This document shows, in pieces, positions 1 to 8,333 of a DNA stretch of 58,824 nt (positions within the stretch are counted from its first letter, which is position 1; each line of letters begins with the position of its first letter). The notes below the pieces were generated by a model, which saw nothing but the letters and a program-made list of their open reading frames with translations, was not told the origin of the DNA and made no database searches. Made by a program: the position numbers and the translations under genes. The stretch is taken from NCBI GenBank assembly GCA_021825295.1, contig JAKAHV010000019.1:1-58824 (forward strand), in the 5' to 3' direction. Origin of the DNA: Nitrospirota bacterium (GTDB lineage: Bacteria > Nitrospirota > Thermodesulfovibrionia > Thermodesulfovibrionales > JdFR-88).

Positions 1-84
1 GAGAACGGTCTGCCACACCCTTAATTAAGTTCATAGCAAGTTTCCTCTCGTATAAACACTCCGTCTCCTATCATACAAGGGGAG
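1..84. repeat. 84-bp repeat, inverted copy at the far end of the window
   Basis: Bases 1-84 are the exact reverse complement of 58701-58784; I compared them base by base and saw no mismatch. Just inside the right copy lies a block (58662-58700) that matches 363-401 in inverted orientation with a few one-base indels. The left copy is therefore split by the DUF559 cassette while the right copy is contiguous. Because the two copies are inverted, they do not indicate a circular molecule. A repeat at a contig edge is also what a short-read assembly break produces. Confidence 0.9.
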
Positions 85-362
85 AGGCAGGGAGAGGGTG
101 CTTAATAATGACTGACAGACTGATTGGTTATGCTAAAGAGCTGAGAACCCATTCCACGGATGCTGAGCGATTATTGTGGCGTCATTTACGGGCAAAGCGC
201 ATGGATGGTTTAAAATTTAGACGTCAGCATCCGATGGGGAAATATATCGTTGATTTTGTATGCCTTGAAAAGAAGATTGTAATCGAGCTGGACGGCGGTC
301 AACATACTGAACCGGTGCAGAAGCATAGAACACCCTCCCCTTCATCCCCTCCCCTCAAGGGA
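85..362. mobile_element. G-rich inverted-repeat element carrying the DUF559 fragment
   Basis: Compared with the uninterrupted copy at 58662-58784, the left repeat has about 277 extra bases between position 84 and position 363. The insert begins with a GGGAGAGGGTG stretch and ends with CACCCTCCCC followed by the palindrome CCCCTCAAGGGAGGGG, so its ends are roughly inverted. The same two end sequences sit almost back to back, without any gene, at 22212-22324. I infer a small mobile or mobilised element whose cargo is DUF559. No transposase or obvious target duplication is visible. Confidence 0.55.
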
Positions 363-440
363 GGGGGAAATACCCACAGAAAACCCGGTAGAGCCCGAAA
401 AAGAGGTGAAACAAAATGCCTTCCCAATTGGGCGAGTTGA
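108..440 (+). pseudogene. DUF559 endonuclease-fold protein, C-terminally truncated
   Basis: The 110-residue product begins like DUF559 proteins (PD-(D/E)XK / Vsr-like fold). The motifs AERLLWRHLR, KFRRQHPMGKYIVDF and IELDGGQH occur at about residues 18-68. After GGQH the family normally continues with a tyrosine/aspartate-rich segment and a helical C-terminus (RVLRFWN-type). Here the reading frame instead runs into low-complexity sequence rich in Pro, Ser and Gly, encoded by a G/C-rich repeat at about 330-368. The catalytic half is partly present but the C-terminal half is gone, so this is probably a decayed copy. A purine-rich GGAGAGG stretch precedes the ATG. Its end overlaps the histidine kinase start by 25 nt, which fits insertion just upstream of that gene. 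Confidence 0.75.
363..401. repeat. second half of the split terminal repeat
   Basis: This block, containing AATACCCACAGAAAACCC and then TAGAGCC, is an imperfect inverted copy of 58662-58700. It differs by single-base indels, for example three A instead of two and CCCGG instead of CCCG. In the right-hand copy it directly abuts the 84-bp repeat. Here it is separated from it by the DUF559 cassette. It also forms the leader of the histidine kinase gene. Confidence 0.75.
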
Positions 441-1630
441 GGGGCGATGAAACCGGAGGGACAGGGCGCATTCAAAACGACACCCGTATCGGCGAGCTCA
501 TAACTTCAAATGAGCGGATATCCCCTCAGTCCCATGCCAGGCATGCGGCCGGCAGATTTTTCAGCGATGGCAGCCTGGATGCCCTTGCCCTTGTCGATCG
601 CGGAGAGCCGGTCGGTCTCATTACAAAGAGCAAGTTTCTGATGAAACTGTTCAGGCTTTACGGGTATGAACTGTATGGGAAAAGGCCGGTAATAAGTCTT
701 GCGGACACGTCGCCCCTGTGCGTTGATTCGGGGGAAAGGCTTGATGTCGCGCTCGACATGGCCATGGGCAGGTCCTTCCAGGACATATATGATGAGCTTA
801 TTGTGATAGATTCAAAAGGGTGCTACAAGGGGCTGATCTCCGTGCAGGGCCTGGTGATCCGGCAAAGCCATGCCCTCGCCGACAGCATAGTCCAGAAGGA
901 ATTGGCGCACGCAAAGGCCGGCGAGCTTGAGAAAATCGGCAAGGTCAAGTCGCAATTCCTGGCCAATGTGACCCATGAGCTGAGAAGCCCGGTAAACGCC
1001 ATCATCTCACTGGCTGAGCTTATGCAGATGTCCTGCGAGAAAGGTTATGCCGGTCAGTTTAAAGACAGGCTCTCCCTGCTGATCTCGAGCGCGGCAAGTT
1101 TGAAGGCGATCATCAACAACGTCCTGGACCTCTCGAAGATCGAGGCCGGTAAAATGGATATCTATTATGAGCAATTCGATGCCGTTGCCAAGCTGGAGGA
1201 GATCGTGGAGACGACCAGGGTGCTGCTCGGCAACAAACCCGTCGATGTATGTCTTCGAGCGGGGGCCCCGTCCCTCGTGATCGAGTCGGACCCGGTCAAG
1301 TTCAGGCAGATAGTGCTCAACCTGATGAGCAACGCGGCCAAATTTACCGAAAGAGGCAGGATAACAGTATCGATTGAGGCGGACGGCGATTTCATCACGG
1401 TCTCCGTGGCCGATACCGGACCGGGCATAAAAAAAGAGGACCTGGACAAGCTCTTCACGGCTTTCGGCCAGATAGAGGACGCTAAAACCAAAAGACATGA
1501 GGGGACAGGGCTTGGGCTGACCGTGACCAAATACCTTTCAGGGCTTCTTAAGGGAAAAATCTGGCTTGAAAGCAGGTGGGGCGAGGGCACCGAATTTTTC
1601 GTGCGTCTGCCCCGGGAAAATCCAAAGTAA
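416..1630 (+). CDS. CBS-domain sensor histidine kinase
   Basis: A 404-residue histidine kinase without predicted membrane segments, hence probably cytoplasmic. Residues about 25-155 resemble a paired CBS-like module of the kind found in front of GGDEF/EAL proteins (PVGLITKSKF, then RLYGYELYGKRPV). Phosphoacceptor His187 lies in THELRSPVNAI. The ATPase lobe shows the N box NLMSNAAKF (302-310), G1 DTGPGI (333-338) and G2 GTGLGL (363-368). The ATG at 416 has a GAGGTG ribosome site at 403-408, which lies inside the repeat block, so expression may have been altered by the insertion. The next gene, 13 nt downstream, is a receiver-only response regulator and the likely phosphorelay partner. The ligand sensed by the CBS-like region is unknown. 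Confidence 0.88.
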   Translation: MPSQLGELRGDETGGTGRIQNDTRIGELITSNERISPQSHARHAAGRFFSDGSLDALALVDRGEPVGLITKSKFLMKLFRLYGYELYGKRPVISLADTSPLCVDSGERLDVALDMAMGRSFQDIYDELIVIDSKGCYKGLISVQGLVIRQSHALADSIVQKELAHAKAGELEKIGKVKSQFLANVTHELRSPVNAIISLAELMQMSCEKGYAGQFKDRLSLLISSAASLKAIINNVLDLSKIEAGKMDIYYEQFDAVAKLEEIVETTRVLLGNKPVDVCLRAGAPSLVIESDPVKFRQIVLNLMSNAAKFTERGRITVSIEADGDFITVSVADTGPGIKKEDLDKLFTAFGQIEDAKTKRHEGTGLGLTVTKYLSGLLKGKIWLESRWGEGTEFFVRLPRENPK

Positions 1631-1643
1631 AAGGAGGATTTCA

Positions 1644-2039
1644 GTGGGCGCTCAGAAAAAGATTCTTGTGATCGACGATGACGAAAAACTCCTGACGGCT
1701 ACAAAGGAGCTTCTGGAGGGAGAGGGTTACAAGGTGTTCACGCGTAAAGAGGGCTTCGGATCTTCAGCCGCAATAAACTATGTAAAACCGGACCTTGTGC
1801 TTCTGGACATAAATATGCCCGGAATATCGGGCGACCGGCTGGCCGGCATTCTCGGCTCCTTTGAATTCGCGAAAGGCATCCCCATTGTCTTTTATTCGTC
1901 AAATGACGAGGACATCCTGAGGAGGGCCGTATGCGCTCATAAGGTGAGGGGATACATTTCGAAGGGCGACATGTTTGACCTGAGGAGGAAAGTCCGCTTT
2001 TATTTAAGCGGCAACGGAATATTGCCCCAGCGGCCCTGA
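1644..2039 (+). CDS. Single-domain response regulator (CheY-like)
   Basis: I start the gene at GTG 1644, behind AAGGAGG at 1631-1637, rather than at an upstream ATG inside the kinase gene. The 131-residue product is one receiver domain: acidic triad VIDDDEK near the N-terminus, phosphoacceptor Asp in LVLLDINMP, the conserved Ser in FYSSNDED and the Lys in YISKGD. There is no DNA-binding or enzymatic output domain. The output is therefore either protein-protein (CheY- or Spo0F-like relay) or lies elsewhere. Adjacency to the CBS histidine kinase suggests a two-gene phosphorelay. Confidence 0.88.
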   Translation: MGAQKKILVIDDDEKLLTATKELLEGEGYKVFTRKEGFGSSAAINYVKPDLVLLDINMPGISGDRLAGILGSFEFAKGIPIVFYSSNDEDILRRAVCAHKVRGYISKGDMFDLRRKVRFYLSGNGILPQRP

Positions 2040-2122
2040 AACCGGCAGGGCGGGGCCGCGCGGGTTTTCTGTCTGGAAAAAGCTATGCGGCGGGTCGGTT
2101 TCCCCGCCGATAGCCGCCGGTT
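2040..2122. other. Nested inverted repeats downstream of the regulator
   Basis: An outer stem can pair AACCGGC (2040-2046) with GCCGGTT (2116-2122), and an inner stem pairs CGGCGGG (2088-2094) with CCCGCCG (2103-2109). There is no clear T tract, so this may be a structured transcript end or a repeat remnant rather than a classic terminator. A 12-bp palindrome CGGGATATCCCG follows at about 2134-2145. Confidence 0.35.
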
Positions 2123-2210
2123 GAAATTAAAAATCCGGGATATCCCGAATGGCGCTAGTGTCCCGTTTCAAAAATTCATTGCATAAATCCGTTGTCATTC
2201 CGGGATATCC

Positions 2211-2606
2211 TTATTTCTTCACGCTGAGGCCGGCGGGGCCCCGCAACTGGTATTCATAATCCGACTGGTGGGGGCTATGGCACTTGGTGCACTGGGCGCC
2301 GTTCAGGGGCGGGTGCGCCTTTGCCGCCGTTTCCACCGTGCCGTGGCATTTATAGCACAAGACGGAGATGTCCCCGGGAACGGGCTTGAATTTGTGCTGC
2401 CCCGCGGGTTGATGGCAGAAGATGCAGTCGCCTGTGGCCACCGGGCCATGGACGAATTTGCCCTTGCTCATCGCGCTGTGACATTTGCCGGTCACGCAGC
2501 CGGCCCCCCCGGCCGAAGCCGTTTTCGCGTATGAAAGAAAGCAGACTGCAAAAAACACCAGGACTGCCGTTTCCAGGGATTCAAGCACGCGTAATTTGCC
2601 CATCAT
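2211..2606 (-). CDS. Small tetrahaem c-type cytochrome, secreted
   Basis: I start at the ATG at 2606 because GGAGAG lies just upstream; the longer reading frame begins 66 nt earlier. The 131-residue product has a hydrophobic signal segment (LETAVLVFFAVCFLSYA) ending near TASAGG. It has three standard haem sites, CIFCH, CYKCH and CTKCH, plus CVTGKCH, a CX4CH variant known from some cytochromes c3. The spacing and the PPLNGAQCTKCHSPHQS tail resemble the doubled-CXXCH family. It is probably a periplasmic electron carrier. It lies downstream of the export operon on the same strand, separated by about 180 nt, so co-transcription is uncertain. Confidence 0.82.
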   Translation of the reverse strand: MMGKLRVLESLETAVLVFFAVCFLSYAKTASAGGAGCVTGKCHSAMSKGKFVHGPVATGDCIFCHQPAGQHKFKPVPGDISVLCYKCHGTVETAAKAHPPLNGAQCTKCHSPHQSDYEYQLRGPAGLSVKK

Positions 2607-2785
2607 TACACTCTCCAGGGGATTTTTTTTGAGGATTTCTCTTCGAAATTTGAATGCGCCCGCGGCATCCATTCCGTTGCCTCACCCATTGTTCATTTAA
2701 AATTCAAAAATAGCATTTCCTCGCAAACAAATACTGTGTCCTATGTTACAGGAATTTTGAACAAAAATGGAACCAGACCGGATGC

Positions 2786-3949
2786 CTATCCGGCGCGGAG
2801 CGCCTCCACTATGTTCATGCGCGCCGCGCGCAGCGCCGGGAAGACCCCGCCCGCGAATCCCATTACGAGGGAAAACGCCATTGCCTGCCAGGCGATGGAG
2901 GCCGTGAGGTTGAAGGAGAAGGACAGCTCTGCGAAGGTCTGGAAATTTATCGTGGATATCGTGAAAAGCTGCAGGAACGAGGCGAGGAAAAGGCCCGCGG
3001 CGCCGCCGAAGAGCCCAAGCAGCAGGGATTCCGCCAGGAAGGCCCAGAGGATGCTGTTGCGGTCGAACCCGAGCGCCCTCAGGGTCCCTATCTCCCTTGT
3101 CCTTCCCACCACGGCGGCGTACATCGTGATGACCGCGCCGATTATAGCGCCAAGCGAGAATATGATTGTAAGCGAGATGCCGAGGACCCTGAGGAATTTC
3201 GCCATCATCTCGGACTGTTTTTCGTAGTACCTGTTTTCCCGCATGGCCTGGAGCCCGAGACGCGGGTCGCGCCCTATCCGGCGCTCGAATTCATCGAAGG
3301 CGGATGGGTCCCGGAGCCTGAAGAGGACCGATGAGTAGGCGTCCCTCCGGAATGCCTGCATCAACTGGTCGGCGTCGCCCCATATCTCGGAGCTGAAGGC
3401 TGTGCTGCCGGCATCGAATATCCCCACCACCTTCCAGTCCCTCATGCCGAAGTGGAGCGTGCCGCCGGGGCCTACCCCCTTGAAAATCTTCGCCACGCGG
3501 TTGCCCGCGGCTATCTCCGACGATCCGGGCCTGGGCATGCGGCCCTCCACCAGCCTCACCTGGGGGCGAAGCGCAAGGGACTCCTTCCCGATCCCTCTTA
3601 CGGTCACGTTCGAGATGCCGCCGCCGGTCTTGGGCAGGGTTATGAGCACCACAAGCTCATCGGCAAGCAGGGAATTTCCGTCGCTGCCCAGCGCCACCTG
3701 CGGGTATGTGGCGATGACCGAGGCCTGCTCGCGGGTTATCCCGCTTTGCACCTCCGTGAGCGCCCCCTTTCTGAGGACTATGGCGTTGCCGGCAGAGCCG
3801 GTCTCCACGAGGGTCTTTTTCAGTCCCTGGGCGAGCATCAGTATGGAGGCGAAGACGAAGACCACAAGGGCCATCCCCCCCGCCGTAAGCGCCGTTGTAA
3901 GCCTCCTTGTCCTGAGGTTCCGGAAGCTGTACGAAAGGGGGATCCGCAT
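2786..3949 (-). CDS. FtsX/MacB-type ABC transporter permease
   Basis: A 387-residue permease with one N-terminal membrane helix (LTTALTAGGMALVVFVFASI), a large periplasmic domain, and three C-terminal helices (SLTIIFSLGAIIGAVIT; LLGLFGGAAGLFLASF; AMAFSLVMGFAGGVFPAL). This is the FtsX arrangement of MacB- and LolE-type transporters. TREIGTLRALGFD is a typical coupling segment of the family. It starts 1 nt after the stop of the paralogous permease upstream and ends the run of close-packed genes. With that paralog it probably forms the heterodimeric membrane part of an exporter powered by the ATPase at 5115-5831. The substrate cannot be read from the sequence. Confidence 0.88.
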   Translation of the reverse strand: MRIPLSYSFRNLRTRRLTTALTAGGMALVVFVFASILMLAQGLKKTLVETGSAGNAIVLRKGALTEVQSGITREQASVIATYPQVALGSDGNSLLADELVVLITLPKTGGGISNVTVRGIGKESLALRPQVRLVEGRMPRPGSSEIAAGNRVAKIFKGVGPGGTLHFGMRDWKVVGIFDAGSTAFSSEIWGDADQLMQAFRRDAYSSVLFRLRDPSAFDEFERRIGRDPRLGLQAMRENRYYEKQSEMMAKFLRVLGISLTIIFSLGAIIGAVITMYAAVVGRTREIGTLRALGFDRNSILWAFLAESLLLGLFGGAAGLFLASFLQLFTISTINFQTFAELSFSFNLTASIAWQAMAFSLVMGFAGGVFPALRAARMNIVEALRAG

Positions 3950-3950
3950 G

Positions 3951-5108
3951 TCAGCCGATCCGCCTTAGCCCCTCCGCGATTGAAAGCTTCATGGCCTTCC
4001 ACGCGGGGAAAACGGCGGCCACAAGGCCCACAAGGGCTGAGGCCGCGGCATCGAGGATGAAGAGTCTCCTGTCTATGTTGAAGACCGGGAAATAAGCGCC
4101 AAGCTGGCTTTTGAAGACGCTTGCCGCCGGATAGGTAAACGCGATGCCGAGGGCGCAGCCGATCATCACTATCACCAGGGACTCGCCCGCGATGAGCCCG
4201 GCTATGCGCCAGCCCCCGAACCCGAGCGTCTTCAGGATCGAGTATTCGCCGGTCCTCTCCCTCACGGTCATGGACATCGTGTTTGCGGTCACCGCCATGA
4301 TGATTGCGATGACGACGAAGGAGACGATCTGGATCACATCCAGAAGCGCCTCGGTCATGGAGATGAACGACAACTGAAAGGATTTTTCCGTCTCCGTTAT
4401 GGTCTCCGCAAGGGAATTTTTGAACATCCTGTCTATGTTCGCCGAGACCCGGGGGGCAAGAAGGGGGTCCGATATGCCCTCCATGAAAAAGCCGACCTGC
4501 CCCGCGCGGTCCGGCGCAACCTTTTTGACCGCCTCGTCAAGGTAGCTCCAGTGGAAGAAAAACTGAGATTCGTCCGTGTTTTTGTCCCTGCCGGTGTAGA
4601 TGGCCCGTATCACGAAATCCAGGTTCACGGGGAAAACCGTGCCTTTAAGCGTCACCAGGTCGCCCGTCTTCCAGCCGAACCTCCGGGCGAGCTTTATTCC
4701 TGCGACGGCGCCATGCCTGTCCCTGAGGAAGGCCTCCTTCTCTTCGGGCGCTATCACATACTCCGGGTAGAGCCGCAGATAGCTTCCGGGCTCCACGGCA
4801 AAATTGGCGAAAAAGTTCTTCTCGTTTATATAGATGCCGCCAAACCAGCTCCCGTAGGAGACGTCCGTCACCCCGTCCGTCTGCCGTATCTTGTCCTTGT
4901 AGGCCAGCGGCAGGGTGAACGCGAGGGAGACGGCGTTTCTTGTGACGAGGCGCGTGGCGGAGGATGCCGCCACCCCGGCATACCAGGCGCTCACGACAGT
5001 CCGCAGAAGACCGAAAGCCACAAGCGCTATAACGATGCTTCCGATTGTCAGCAGGGTGCGGAACTTGTGCCTGAAGGCGTTTTTGAAGATCAGTTTAAGG
5101 GCGAACAT
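3951..5108 (-). CDS. FtsX/MacB-type ABC transporter permease
   Basis: 385 residues with the same plan as its neighbour: an N-terminal helix (FRTLLTIGSIVIALVAFGLL), a large periplasmic domain, and C-terminal helices (IVSFVVIAIIMAVTANTM; SLVIVMIGCALGIAFTY; AASALVGLVAAVFPAW). TGEYSILKTLGFGGW is the family's coupling loop. It sits 6 nt downstream of the ATPase gene and 1 nt upstream of the second permease, so the three are surely one operon. Two distinct half-permeases argue for a heteromeric exporter rather than a MacB-like fused protein. Confidence 0.88.
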   Translation of the reverse strand: MFALKLIFKNAFRHKFRTLLTIGSIVIALVAFGLLRTVVSAWYAGVAASSATRLVTRNAVSLAFTLPLAYKDKIRQTDGVTDVSYGSWFGGIYINEKNFFANFAVEPGSYLRLYPEYVIAPEEKEAFLRDRHGAVAGIKLARRFGWKTGDLVTLKGTVFPVNLDFVIRAIYTGRDKNTDESQFFFHWSYLDEAVKKVAPDRAGQVGFFMEGISDPLLAPRVSANIDRMFKNSLAETITETEKSFQLSFISMTEALLDVIQIVSFVVIAIIMAVTANTMSMTVRERTGEYSILKTLGFGGWRIAGLIAGESLVIVMIGCALGIAFTYPAASVFKSQLGAYFPVFNIDRRLFILDAAASALVGLVAAVFPAWKAMKLSIAEGLRRIG

Positions 5109-5114
5109 GCCGCT

Positions 5115-5831
5115 TCAGGTGAGCACTCCCTTTTCCAGGGTCCTTAAAACGTGCGCCCTCGACGCGGCGCGCGGGTCATGGGTCACCATGATGATGGTCT
5201 TGCCGAGCTGGCCGTTCAGGTTTTCCATGAGGGTGAGCACGTCCTCCGCCGCGGCGCGGTCCAGGTCTCCGGTGGGCTCATCCGCCACCAGGATGACGGG
5301 GTCCGTGACCACGGCGCGCGCTATCGCGACTCTCTGCTGCTGCCCGCCCGAGAGCTGCCCAGGGTAGTGGTCCATCCTGTCTTCGAGGCCGACCAGTTTC
5401 AGGACCGCGCGGGCATGCTCCAGGCGCTCTTTTTTTGAAAGGCCGGTCAGCAGCAGGGGCAGCTCCACGTTCTCAAGGGCCGTCAGCACCGGGATCAGGT
5501 TGTAAAACTGGAAGATGAAGCCCACGTTCATCGCCCGCCAGCCGGTGAGCTCGTTTTCGGACAGAGCGGTTATATCGACACCGCCTATCGTTACAGTGCC
5601 GCTGTCAACACGGTCGATCCCCGCAATGAGGTTTAAAAGGGTGGTCTTCCCGGAGCCAGAAGGCCCCATCAGGGCGAGGAATTCCCCCTGGGCTATGTCG
5701 AATGTGATGTCCTCAAGCACCTTTACCGGCTGGTTTCCCCGCCAGTAGGACTTCCCGAGGCCCCTTATCCGGACGATGGGTTCCATTTTACAGGGGGTTC
5801 CATTTTCTGGGGCGGCCCTTTCCGCATCCAC
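5115..5831 (-). CDS. ABC transporter ATP-binding protein (MacB/LolD type)
   Basis: 238 residues with all nucleotide-binding elements: Walker A GPSGSGKT (56-63), Q-loop region FIFQFYNLIPVLTALEN (typical of LolD/MacB ATPases), signature LSGGQQQR, Walker B ILVADEPTGDLD and the switch His in MVTHD. An internal ATG at 5786 (starting MEPIVRI) is a plausible alternative start, since the first 15 residues carry no domain. It follows the HlyD-type adaptor gene by 4 nt and precedes the first permease by 6 nt. It energises the export system from the cytoplasmic face. Confidence 0.92.
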   Translation of the reverse strand: MDAERAAPENGTPCKMEPIVRIRGLGKSYWRGNQPVKVLEDITFDIAQGEFLALMGPSGSGKTTLLNLIAGIDRVDSGTVTIGGVDITALSENELTGWRAMNVGFIFQFYNLIPVLTALENVELPLLLTGLSKKERLEHARAVLKLVGLEDRMDHYPGQLSGGQQQRVAIARAVVTDPVILVADEPTGDLDRAAAEDVLTLMENLNGQLGKTIIMVTHDPRAASRAHVLRTLEKGVLT

Positions 5832-5835
5832 GCGC

Positions 5836-7065
5836 CTATGCGGCCGTTTTTGTTTTTACCTTCGAGCCGTTTTTGAGCCCTTCCGGAGGGCCGACAACGA
5901 CGGTTTCCCCGGGGGCGAGCCCGCTTCTTACCGTTATCATATCTCCGAGTTTCGGGCCCGCTACCACCGGGGTGAGGAAGGCGCGCCCGCCTTCTATGAC
6001 GAATACAACCGTTTTGCCGCCCCTCCTGGCCAATGCCCCGGGGTTGATGACGGTCCTGGGGGTCTCTTCAGCCGGGCTGACTGGCCTGGAGAGGAAATCC
6101 ACCCTTGCGCTCATCTCCGGCAGGATGCGCCTGTCTTTCCTCAGAAATTGCACCTTGACGGTCACCGTGGCCTTGGACCTGTCGGCCGTCGGCACGATCA
6201 TGTGGACCCGACCCGGGAAGCGGACGCCGGGCAGCGCGTCAAGCTCTATCACGGCGGGCTCGCCTTCCCATACCTTTTCGATGCCGGACTCCGAGACGTC
6301 GGCCTCGACCTGCAGGGAGTCCAGATCGGCGATCGTGACCACGGCCGCCTGGACGTTGGAGGTGGCCCCCAGCGGGGTGATTATGTCGCCGATGTCCGCG
6401 TTTTTGGTAAGGACGACCGCGTCAAAAGGCGCCCGAATATACGTATAGCCGAGCGAGACATCGGCGGACTGAAGGGCCGCCCTGGCCGCAAGGACGGTCG
6501 CCTTCGCCGCGGCCACCGCAGCTTTCGCCTTCTCGTAGTTCGCAAAGGAGGTGTCGTAGTCCGCCCGTGAGATCAGGGCCTTTTGAATGAGCTGCCTGTT
6601 CCGGCTGTAGTTTTTTTCGGCGTCATAGAGCGAGGCCTTTGTCTGGTCCAGGTCGAAGCGGGCCGCATTCAGGGTGGCCTCCGCCTGGGCCTTCGCGGCC
6701 AGAAGGTCCGCGTCATCCAGCCGGGCGATTACCTCCCCCTTTTTGACCCTGCTGCCTTCCTCGACCATAAGGGACTCAAGCTTCCCGGTAATCTTCGATG
6801 ATACGGCCGCCTTGCGCTCCGCCACCACGTATCCGCTGGCGGACAGGACTGTGAGGGCCTGTGAGGGGTACATGAGAGTTACGCTTCCCGGCTGCACCGT
6901 GTAGGATTTCGTAAAGATGCCGAGAAAATAAAGCGCGGCAAGCAGGGCAACCGCGGCAAGGATGATGAAAAATGAAGTCCTGCGCCCCTTTCTTGCGCGC
7001 CGGGCGCTCACTGCCTGCTTGTCTATCTTGAGTCCTGAGAGGTCCTGTCCTTCGGTGCCGGCCAT
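5836..7065 (-). CDS. HlyD/MacA-type periplasmic adaptor protein
   Basis: 409 residues: a cytoplasmic N-terminus, a single anchor helix (TSFFIILAAVALLAALYFL, about 30-48), a lipoyl-like half (SSKITGKLESLMVEEGSRV), a long coiled-coil hairpin (about 115-205, rich in Ala, Lys and Glu), the second lipoyl half (YIRAPFDAVV), then beta-barrel and membrane-proximal domains. This is the membrane fusion protein that links the FtsX permeases to an outer-membrane channel. No TolC homologue is in the window. It lies 10 nt downstream of the oxidoreductase subunit gene, implying one transcript. Confidence 0.9.
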   Translation of the reverse strand: MAGTEGQDLSGLKIDKQAVSARRARKGRRTSFFIILAAVALLAALYFLGIFTKSYTVQPGSVTLMYPSQALTVLSASGYVVAERKAAVSSKITGKLESLMVEEGSRVKKGEVIARLDDADLLAAKAQAEATLNAARFDLDQTKASLYDAEKNYSRNRQLIQKALISRADYDTSFANYEKAKAAVAAAKATVLAARAALQSADVSLGYTYIRAPFDAVVLTKNADIGDIITPLGATSNVQAAVVTIADLDSLQVEADVSESGIEKVWEGEPAVIELDALPGVRFPGRVHMIVPTADRSKATVTVKVQFLRKDRRILPEMSARVDFLSRPVSPAEETPRTVINPGALARRGGKTVVFVIEGGRAFLTPVVAGPKLGDMITVRSGLAPGETVVVGPPEGLKNGSKVKTKTAA

Positions 7066-7075
7066 GCGGAAATTT

Positions 7076-8191
7076 TTACAGCACTTTCTCGACCCTGGCC
7101 GCGACTTCCTCGGGGCTTACGATCGCCCCTCCAGGGCGGCCGTAGAAGAAGACCTCCGCCTGGCCGTTTATGGAAAGTCTCACGTCCTCCACCATCTGGC
7201 CTGAGTTAAGTTCGAAGACGAGGAATTTTTTCGTCTTCTTGGCCAGACTGGAAAGCTCCGCTTCAGGAAAGGGCCAGAGCGTTATGGGCCGCAGCAGCCC
7301 CACCCTCCGTCCCTTTGACCTGAGGGCCTCCACGGCGGAGCAGGCTATCCTCGCCGCTATGCCGAAGGCCACGATGACCAGGCTCGCGCCGCCGGTCATG
7401 AAATGCTCCGAGAGGACCTCTTTCCCCATGATGCGCCTGTATTTCTCCTGCATCATGTTGTTTCTCCTCTCAAGCTCCCCTTCACCCATGTAGAGGGATT
7501 TTATGACGTTTGGCTTCCTGCCTGCGCACCCGGTCAGCGCCCAGCTCTTAGGGGGCAGGGGTTTTTTCCTGTACGGCGTCATGCGAATGGGCTCCATCAT
7601 CTGCCCCAGGATGCCGTCGGCCATTATCATCGCGGGGGTCCTGTATTGGTCGGCCTTGTCGAAGGCGCGCATCGTAAGGTCCCTGATCTCCTGCACGCTG
7701 GCGGGGGCGTACACAAGCAGCTTGTAGTCGCCGTGGCCGCCGCCTTTTACCGCCTGAAAATAGTCCGCCTGGCTTCCGGAGATGTTGCCAAGCCCCGGGC
7801 CGCCCCTCTGGACGTTGGCTATGACGGCCGGCAGCTCCGCCCCGGCCATGTACGAGAGCGCCTCCTGCATAAGGCTTATGCCGGGACTGCTGGAGGTAGT
7901 CATCGCTCTTGCCCCCGTGGCGGCCGCGCCGTAAACCATGTTTATGGCGGCCAGCTCGCTCTCCGCCTGGATGAATACGCCCCCGGCCCGGGGCATACGG
8001 AGGGACATGTACTCCGGTATCTCGTTCTGGGGCGTTATGGGATATGCCGTATAGAAAGAGCATCCGGCGTTTATGGCCGCCTCGGCAAGGGCCTCGTTGC
8101 CCCTGCGGAGCACTTTCGCCTTCGCAGGGCCGCTCTTTACGCGCCCGCTTTCAGTTGATGGTTTCTTCGTCTGTTTTCGTTTTACAGGCAT
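7076..8191 (-). CDS. 2-oxoacid:acceptor oxidoreductase alpha subunit (VorB/KorA type), orphan
   Basis: I start at ATG 8191, behind an AAAGGGGGG stretch at 8202-8210; a TTG 30 nt upstream is the alternative. The 371-residue product shows the pyrimidine-binding domain of ferredoxin-dependent 2-oxoacid oxidoreductases: RRGNEALAEAAINAGC, FYTAYPITPQNEIPEY, the glutamate in IQAESELAAINM, TTSSSPGISLMQE and NVQRGGPGLG, then the transketolase C-terminal domain. The family needs a TPP-binding beta subunit and usually gamma and ferredoxin-like delta subunits. None is adjacent: upstream is divergent osmC and downstream is the export operon. The partner subunits must be elsewhere or the protein has another role. 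The exact substrate (2-oxoglutarate or branched-chain) is not decided. Confidence 0.85.
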   Translation of the reverse strand: MPVKRKQTKKPSTESGRVKSGPAKAKVLRRGNEALAEAAINAGCSFYTAYPITPQNEIPEYMSLRMPRAGGVFIQAESELAAINMVYGAAATGARAMTTSSSPGISLMQEALSYMAGAELPAVIANVQRGGPGLGNISGSQADYFQAVKGGGHGDYKLLVYAPASVQEIRDLTMRAFDKADQYRTPAMIMADGILGQMMEPIRMTPYRKKPLPPKSWALTGCAGRKPNVIKSLYMGEGELERRNNMMQEKYRRIMGKEVLSEHFMTGGASLVIVAFGIAARIACSAVEALRSKGRRVGLLRPITLWPFPEAELSSLAKKTKKFLVFELNSGQMVEDVRLSINGQAEVFFYGRPGGAIVSPEEVAARVEKVL

Positions 8192-8261
8192 GCCCGGATG
8201 GCCCCCCTTTCCGGCAATCAAAAAAATTCTAGCACATGGTGTTGAAATTATTCAAAAAATA

Positions 8262-8291
8262 TTGACATGGTTTCGGTCCATGGGTTAGCCT
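8262..8291 (+). promoter_or_regulatory. Candidate sigma70 promoter for osmC
   Basis: A perfect TTGACA at 8262-8267 is followed after 18 nt by TAGCCT at 8286-8291, a weak -10. It lies in the roughly 140-bp divergent region between the oxidoreductase gene and osmC, about 45 nt upstream of the osmC start, and an AAGGAG site follows at about 8317-8322. Confidence 0.45.
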
Positions 8292-8333
8292 GAAAGTGAG
8301 AAAATATTCCGATAAAAAGGAGATTTCCTGGAG

